Source: a virus | Strand: one strand, 5' to 3' | Virus record (IMG/VR): IMGVR_UViG_3300036981_000058 | Coordinates: 1 to 23,891 of that record | DNA: 23,891 nucleotides | Shown here: in pieces, positions 19,299 to 23,891 of the stretch | Position numbering within the stretch: position 1 is the first letter of the stretch | Layout: each line of letters begins with the position of its first letter | Program-made: the position numbers and the translations under genes | The notes under the pieces: generated by a model | What the model saw: the letters and a program-made list of their open reading frames with translations, nothing else | What the model was told of the DNA's origin: nothing | Database searches by the model: none

Positions 19299-21382
19299 CA
19301 GTCGTAACTCCCCTCGCCGCCGCCGGCGTAGCCCAGACCAAGCATCCCAAGCACCGCGGCCGGAACGATACCCTGCTCAACCAGCTTCTTCAGGGCAGGC
19401 AGGCCGCCAGAGCCGAGCGCCTCCATCATCGGGGCGTAGTACGGGGCGGAACGAAGCCCGAGCTTCTCGGCCTGCGCCGTGACCGTGTCGAGCAATTCCT
19501 GAGCGTACCCGCCCTGCATGGTCTGGTTGAAGTTCTCGACCATCTTCGGGCCGCCCGCCTCGATCTCGGAAATGAACGGCTTCGAGGACCACCTTTCGCT
19601 CGGAACCTCGGGGAGAATCCCACCCGAGTTGTTCAGCCAGCGCAAATCGCCACCAGTGGCACCAGCGTGCGCCTGTAGCGCGGCCCGAAGCTCCGGCGCG
19701 AAGATGTCTTTGGTCTGACCCTCGTCGCCGAACTGAAGCCCGCGGACGCCCCTTGAATCGACGATAGGAACATGCACGCCGAGAGAGGCGAGACGCTGGT
19801 TTGCCCGAGAAAGATCATCACCCTGCAATGCGCCGCCGGGATATTCGATCCTGAATGCGTTCGACTGATTTGCCGGAGCCCCACCACGATTCAGCGACGT
19901 CAGGTAGTTGTAGGCCGACTGATCCTGAACGCCGACAAGCCCATGCGCCCCCGCAATGGAGCGGACAACCTGCTCGCTCGCCGGGTCCATCGCCTGCTCG
20001 GCAAGCGTCGTCGGGTTTGACATCTTGCCAACGCCGACCAGCGAGGCATATCCCGGGTTCGTGGCGCCCTCGTAGACGCCCACGTTGGGCAAGGACGTGT
20101 CAGTCAGCGCCCCCATGCCCCGAGCCAGCCGGTCAATCCCCTGCGGGCCTGTGTTCACGTCCTCCAGCGCCTGAGAAAATCCCTGACGAACCTCGTAGGG
20201 CATGCTGCCCAGTTCCTCAAGGTGTCCAGACCTCGTGCTCGGCACCCACTCGCGGGTGATCTGGGCCTGATACTCGGGGGCAAAGTAGCCGTAATGCTGC
20301 GCCGTCTCTCCGACCTGCCGGCCTTCCTTCTTGGCCTTCTGCGAAATCCACGCGGCAGCCTGTGCGCGGTAGGGATTCCAGTCGGTAGCGCCACCCAGCG
20401 CCATGTTGTTCGCCTTGCCAGAGACATAATCCGCCTGCTCGTCAAGGAACCTGTGCGCCGCCGGAGGCACGCCCTTTTTCCAGTCTTCTCCGGTCTTCGG
20501 GTCTTTGATGTCCCACGCCCGCATGTCGTGAATGTCGTGCGTCGGGCGGCTTGCAAACTCCTTGCCGCGCCAATCGACCGACAGGCCGGCAGAGAATGGC
20601 CCGCGCTTCAGCCCGGCCGCGGACGCCTCGGGGTCAGTGAAGGTGCGGGTGATCTCCTTGCCCATGTTGTTCGGGAACTTGCCGGAGTGGATCGGCTGGC
20701 CCAGAAGATGCTGGTTCCACGCCTTGTTGGTGTACATCAGGTTCGGAGGTACTGCCGTGCTTGAAGACGTCGTTGCAAGCGCGTTCGCGACCTTGTCAGA
20801 CTCTGCCGGCACCCCACCGGTCCAGCGATTGATCGCGGCCGACGACTCGTCGTACCAATGGCGGCCGGGCGTACCCGCCTCCATGTGGGCCATGTAGTTC
20901 GAGCGCATCCTGCCCAGTTGGGCCGGGGTGATGTGTCCGAGCGCACCGGTGGCGTCATAGACCCGCTTGCCCTCTTCGGTGGTCTTCAGCTTGTTGCCGC
21001 GTCCCTGCATAGGGACTTCCACCGAGCGAGACGCAAGCCCCTCCTGACCAACCGCGGTCTTCACCGGGGCGACTGCCTTGCGTACCGAGTCGTCAATCAC
21101 GCCGCGGGTCATTCCGGCCATGCCGGCGAACATCCCGGCGCCAGCGCCCATCCCGGCCAGCAGCTTCCCGCCAGCCATGATCGGCTTCGAGATTCCAGAA
21201 CCGATCAGGTCGTCAGGGGCGAACATCGGCGCCTCCAGCGCATGACCGCCGGGGCGCTGGTACTCCGGCTGCCACTCCGGCTCTGACGGACGCGACATCA
21301 CGGACCCCTTCAGGCGTGCCTGATCCTGCTGCCTCTTGCGCCACGCCTTAAGCTCAAACAGATCGCGATAACCGATTGCCAT
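19298..21382 (-). CDS. Large polyvalent-type virion protein with DUF7178-like region (694 aa)
   Basis: The N-terminal ~65 residues are disordered and basic. Residues about 66-95 are a Gly/Ala/Met-rich hydrophobic stretch (ISKPIMAGGKLLAGMGAGAG onward) and the last ~20 residues are hydrophobic again. Residues about 150-245 contain RSNYMAHMEAG, GRHWYDESSAAINRW, ANALATTSSSTAVPPNL and LLGQPIHSGKFPNNM. These resemble the DUF7178 domain of phage and plasmid polyvalent proteins, which are large proteins thought to be injected with DNA. No known enzyme motif is visible. It lies between portal and scaffold, an unusual place for so large a protein. It shares one base with the upstream stop. Confidence 0.6.
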   Translation of the reverse strand: MAIGYRDLFELKAWRKRQQDQARLKGSVMSRPSEPEWQPEYQRPGGHALEAPMFAPDDLIGSGISKPIMAGGKLLAGMGAGAGMFAGMAGMTRGVIDDSVRKAVAPVKTAVGQEGLASRSVEVPMQGRGNKLKTTEEGKRVYDATGALGHITPAQLGRMRSNYMAHMEAGTPGRHWYDESSAAINRWTGGVPAESDKVANALATTSSSTAVPPNLMYTNKAWNQHLLGQPIHSGKFPNNMGKEITRTFTDPEASAAGLKRGPFSAGLSVDWRGKEFASRPTHDIHDMRAWDIKDPKTGEDWKKGVPPAAHRFLDEQADYVSGKANNMALGGATDWNPYRAQAAAWISQKAKKEGRQVGETAQHYGYFAPEYQAQITREWVPSTRSGHLEELGSMPYEVRQGFSQALEDVNTGPQGIDRLARGMGALTDTSLPNVGVYEGATNPGYASLVGVGKMSNPTTLAEQAMDPASEQVVRSIAGAHGLVGVQDQSAYNYLTSLNRGGAPANQSNAFRIEYPGGALQGDDLSRANQRLASLGVHVPIVDSRGVRGLQFGDEGQTKDIFAPELRAALQAHAGATGGDLRWLNNSGGILPEVPSERWSSKPFISEIEAGGPKMVENFNQTMQGGYAQELLDTVTAQAEKLGLRSAPYYAPMMEALGSGGLPALKKLVEQGIVPAAVLGMLGLGYAGGGEGSYD

Positions 21383-22686
21383 TACCTTCCCCCAACTTTG
21401 CGAACCCAGTCTTCACTCAGCAAGTCTTTGAACGGCAAACTGGAATGCGTCCATTTCTCGCCACCATACCCACCCAGAGACGGCAGGGCGAAGGGCGGGC
21501 TGTATATGCCGCCGTCCGTGTTCTTCCACAACGTCTGCTCTACCGGGGTCGTGAACTCATCCCCGAAGAAGTTGTTACGCAACCACTCGTCCGACTCGCC
21601 AGCCCGCTTCTGAACTGCGTTCGCCATCTGCTCGCCATACAGCGACCGGTAGGCGTCGTACTCACTCGCCCGTGCATACGCAGCGGGGTTCGCCGACTTC
21701 AGGGCATTGATGGCCTGCCGGACCTGCGTCGGGTCTCGCCCGGCGCCAACGTCGGCCGCGATCTGGTTCCGAAGCCTGCGCTTCTCCTCGAACAGCCGGC
21801 TGAAATTCTCCGGCCCGCCACCCTGCGGCAGCTTCTCGATGTCTTGGATGCCGTGCGTAACCTCGTGAGAGACGACAGGGACCAGCGAGTTCGCGCTCTC
21901 CGCGTCCTTCGTGCCGATCTCGATCAGGTTCTGCGACGGGCTGTGGAAGGCGCCACGGGTGTGCGGATTTATCGACAGGTCCATCTTTCCGATGATCGGA
22001 TAGTTGTCGTACAGCTCCGGGTGGTCAAGGAACTGCGACAGCGGCATGTTCGGCACGTCCTGACGCGGAGGCGTCTTCAGTTGGTTCTCGGCCCTCAGAC
22101 GGCGTTGCAGGTACGGCTCGAACTCGGCATAGGTCATCTTTCCCTCGGCCCGCTGCTGCTTCGCCCACTCAAACGCCCCGTTGGCGTCGTCCACCTCGGC
22201 GCGAAGTTTCGCGAAGTCAGGCAGCCACGGGGCATTGATCCTCGCCCCCTTGTCGGAAAACTCCTGCAACACGGTCCCGGTCGGCATCACGTAGTTCTTC
22301 GGAACGTCGAACCATATCTCCCGCGGGGTGGCGCCCATGCCGGCAAGCCGGGATGCCTCCTGCGCCGCCTTCTCGTTAAATCCCCTCGCGCCTCGGCCCA
22401 TCAGCGTGCCGCCAAGCGCCGGAATGAACGGCAGCACCCCGGCCGCGTTCAGCCCGGCCGACAGGTAGTTGCCCTCCTTGAAGTCGTCCCACGCCAGCTT
22501 CCCGGCGGCAATGTCCGACACGCCGGGCGCGAACGAGTTTGCAATCGCCTCGGTCGCACGGCGGCCGGTCAGTTGCGGGAACGTCTCACTCACCGACTTC
22601 TGCGCCACCGGCGCGTGCTGCGGCATCATCGTGCCGGTGCGCTTGCGCCTCTGGAGCTCGGCGAGAACTGAGGACATGCCGGCCAT
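21382..22686 (-). CDS. Polyvalent-type protein with HExxH metallopeptidase-like domain (434 aa)
   Basis: ATG 22686 has AAGGGG six bases upstream. The N-terminal ~100 residues are a basic tail and a small hydrophobic hairpin (AAGVLPFIPALGGTLMG). From about 120 (PREIWFDVPKNYVM) the sequence follows the LPD23-type large polyvalent protein-associated domain: LSQFLDHPELYDNYP, GAFHSPSQNLIEIG, then the zinc motif HEVTHG at 274-279, and SEYDAYRSLYGEQMANA, where E352 is a candidate third ligand. That makes a gluzincin-like peptidase plausible. The substrate is unknown; a host target after injection is a hypothesis. It lies three bases after the small basic gene. Confidence 0.7.
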   Translation of the reverse strand: MAGMSSVLAELQRRKRTGTMMPQHAPVAQKSVSETFPQLTGRRATEAIANSFAPGVSDIAAGKLAWDDFKEGNYLSAGLNAAGVLPFIPALGGTLMGRGARGFNEKAAQEASRLAGMGATPREIWFDVPKNYVMPTGTVLQEFSDKGARINAPWLPDFAKLRAEVDDANGAFEWAKQQRAEGKMTYAEFEPYLQRRLRAENQLKTPPRQDVPNMPLSQFLDHPELYDNYPIIGKMDLSINPHTRGAFHSPSQNLIEIGTKDAESANSLVPVVSHEVTHGIQDIEKLPQGGGPENFSRLFEEKRRLRNQIAADVGAGRDPTQVRQAINALKSANPAAYARASEYDAYRSLYGEQMANAVQKRAGESDEWLRNNFFGDEFTTPVEQTLWKNTDGGIYSPPFALPSLGGYGGEKWTHSSLPFKDLLSEDWVRKVGGR

Positions 22687-22689
22687 GAT

Positions 22690-22836
22690 CTACCCCTTCG
22701 GTGGTTGTTTGAAGCCCACCTTGCGGAACCTGCGCCCCGTCCGGTAGGCCTCCTTCAGCGTCTCGGCAATGCGCTTGCACTGCTCCTCTGTGCGGCAGCG
22801 CACATTGGCAACCTTCGGCGCCTTGATCGTCTTCAT
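22690..22836 (-). CDS. Small basic protein (48 aa)
   Basis: ATG 22836 overlaps the portal stop by four bases, and TAG 22690 lies three bases before the metallopeptidase start. The chain MKTIKAPKVANVRCRTEEQC onward is basic, helical in the middle (RIAETLKEAYRTGRRF) and has two Cys. A longer frame running to 23391 is antisense to nothing useful and overlaps the portal. Function unknown. Confidence 0.55.
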   Translation of the reverse strand: MKTIKAPKVANVRCRTEEQCKRIAETLKEAYRTGRRFRKVGFKQPPKG

Positions 22837-23891
22837 TGCATCGGCCCCGCGGGCTGGAGCTCCTGCGGTTCGTCGGGAACCGGGTCGCCGTCGTACTTGG
22901 CATTGAGCTCCACCAGCTTCAGGCGCTGCTCGAAGCTCTTCAGGATCATATCGAACTGGGCCTGCATCTGGGCCTGCTGCGCCTTCATCGTCTCGATCTG
23001 GGCCGCGGACTCCGACCGGATCGTGGCGGACCTGACCGTACCTTCGGCCTTGATCTTCTCCATGTCCAGCGGAACCTGCAATTGCGCCTGTGCAGCCTGC
23101 TGCTGAATCTGCGCCTGCTGCTGTGCGTTCTGCTGCTTCTGCTGCGCTGCCTGCTGGGCCTGCGGCGACTCGGGGTTCTGCCAATACTGGTTCGGATCGG
23201 GCAACCCAGCCATCCGGGCGGCGTCCACGAGGGTGTGGTAGATGTTGCTCGGCGTCACGAGGATGCCATCCATCCCGGAGGACATGGCTTGAATCTGGGC
23301 TTGCAGGATCGAACCAAGAGCGGCCGACCTTCGCGTCCTCTCGCCAACGGACATGCCGAGCGAGACAACCATGTTGTCCCGGGGGCTCCATTGCGCCGGG
23401 TTGGCGGTCTGCCAGCCGGTCGAGCCCGGGATCACCAGAGGATTCTTCTGGTACGAACGCAGCAGGGCGTGCAGCTTCAGGTACAGCGGCTTAATCAGCG
23501 TCTCGGCGAGGTTCTTCGCCACCATGGCATTGACCTGCTCGGCGGCAGACATCATGCGTTCGAGGCCATGGGCCGTATCACCCGCCAGTGCATTGACCTG
23601 CGCCGCGGAGTCGATTGCGCCGCCGCCCTTGTCCTTGCGGACCTCGTCCATGTACGTCAGCACCGAGAAGAGCTGGGGCGGAATCTGAACGTCCGGGATC
23701 GGGAAGACGGAACCCGCGGCCTTCATGCGGACCACGCCACCCATGACTGAGGTAAGCAGATCGTCCATGTTCACGTCGCGGTCGATGGCGCCGATCCGCT
23801 GGCGTACGTTGCGCTTGCTGGCGTCCAGCAGGTCACGGGTCAGGCTGGTCTTGACGTCCTGCACGCTCTTCAGCTTGTCGAACAGGCTGAT
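22833..23891 (-). CDS. Portal protein, P22-like, C-terminal part (5' end beyond the window)
   Basis: The frame is open to the right edge, so the start is outside; GTG 23864 is only internal. Visible text begins ISLFDKLKSVQDVKTSLTRD, then VNMDDLLTSVMGGVVRMK, TYMDEVRKDKGGG, AEQVNAMVAKNLAETLIKPL, matching the P22-type portal family. The C-terminal ~130 residues are very Gln/Ala-rich helix (QAAQQKQQNAQQQ and similar), as in the long barrel helix of P22 gp1. The dodecameric portal is the DNA entry and exit channel. It heads the visible part of the late operon; terminase would be expected further upstream. Confidence 0.8.
   Translation of the reverse strand: MSLFDKLKSVQDVKTSLTRDLLDASKRNVRQRIGAIDRDVNMDDLLTSVMGGVVRMKAAGSVFPIPDVQIPPQLFSVLTYMDEVRKDKGGGAIDSAAQVNALAGDTAHGLERMMSAAEQVNAMVAKNLAETLIKPLYLKLHALLRSYQKNPLVIPGSTGWQTANPAQWSPRDNMVVSLGMSVGERTRRSAALGSILQAQIQAMSSGMDGILVTPSNIYHTLVDAARMAGLPDPNQYWQNPESPQAQQAAQQKQQNAQQQAQIQQQAAQAQLQVPLDMEKIKAEGTVRSATIRSESAAQIETMKAQQAQMQAQFDMILKSFEQRLKLVELNAKYDGDPVPDEPQELQPAGPMQ

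Noticed and set aside
18069-19307. 412-residue + strand frame antisense to the scaffold gene
   Set aside because: Arg/Leu/His-rich shadow; the minus-strand product has the scaffold layout and correct neighbours.
22690-23391. 233-residue frame extending upstream of the small basic gene
   Set aside because: It overlaps most of the portal gene in another frame; the ATG at 22836 coupled to the portal stop is the credible start.
21376-23750. Long + strand frames (431 and 304 residues) antisense to the metallopeptidase and portal genes
   Set aside because: Both are Arg/Leu-rich with no motif; the opposite strand has HEVTHG and portal features.
649-23891. A diversity-generating retroelement, as in Bordetella phage BPP-1
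   Set aside because: No reverse transcriptase frame, no C-type-lectin variable protein and no template/variable repeat pair was seen.

Overview
The window is a late (structural) gene region of a tailed phage or prophage with a short, podovirus-like tail. No bacterial housekeeping gene, tRNA, rRNA, CRISPR array, integrase or transposase is visible. Most of it is GC-rich (individual lines counted by hand at about 55 to 65 percent G+C), which suggests a GC-rich proteobacterial host; that host inference is weak. The assembly genes fit the P22/SU10/T7-type layout: P22-type portal, scaffold, SU10-type (DUF5309) capsid, short-tail adaptor and beta-propeller nozzle, and internal ejection proteins with a lytic transglycosylase. 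No tape measure, sheath or tail-assembly chaperone is visible, which argues against a long tail.

Layout. Bases 1-641 on the + strand hold the end of one small gene and three tiny genes coupled by ATGA overlaps: a two-helix membrane peptide and two Cys-rich peptides. They converge on one very long minus-strand transcription unit that fills 649-23891 and is read from right to left. In transcription order: portal (cut by the right edge), a 48-aa basic peptide, an HExxH metallopeptidase-like protein, a 694-aa protein resembling domains of phage polyvalent proteins, a 70-aa conserved protein, scaffold, major capsid protein, an intrinsic terminator, four small head-region genes (one a 15-aa basic peptide), an unknown 152-aa protein, a PAPS-reductase-like protein, a 183-aa virion-type protein, a collar fibre with six HxH motifs, an 88-aa Cys protein, the tail adaptor, a Cys/Gly-rich small protein with a TTG start, a mosaic cassette of fibre genes with an HNH endonuclease inside it, three exported small proteins, the tail nozzle, an 86-aa protein, a GNAT-like protein, an S74-chaperone-bearing protein, two low-complexity proteins, a transglycosylase and a 558-aa internal protein.

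How it works together (inference from families). The portal, scaffold and capsid protein build the head. The adaptor and nozzle build the short tail. At least four proteins with different C-terminal binding folds form the host-recognition apparatus. The transglycosylase, the 558-aa protein and perhaps the two polyvalent-type proteins are candidates for packaging and injection with the DNA. Almost every junction is ATGA, TGATG or a gap of a few bases, so translation is coupled along the operon. The least explained parts are the two polyvalent-type proteins between portal and scaffold, the Fe-S-type PAPS-reductase homologue among tail genes, the S74 domain on a non-fibre protein, the exported trio and the 15-aa KP/RP peptide. 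No stretch longer than about 100 bases lacks a gene.
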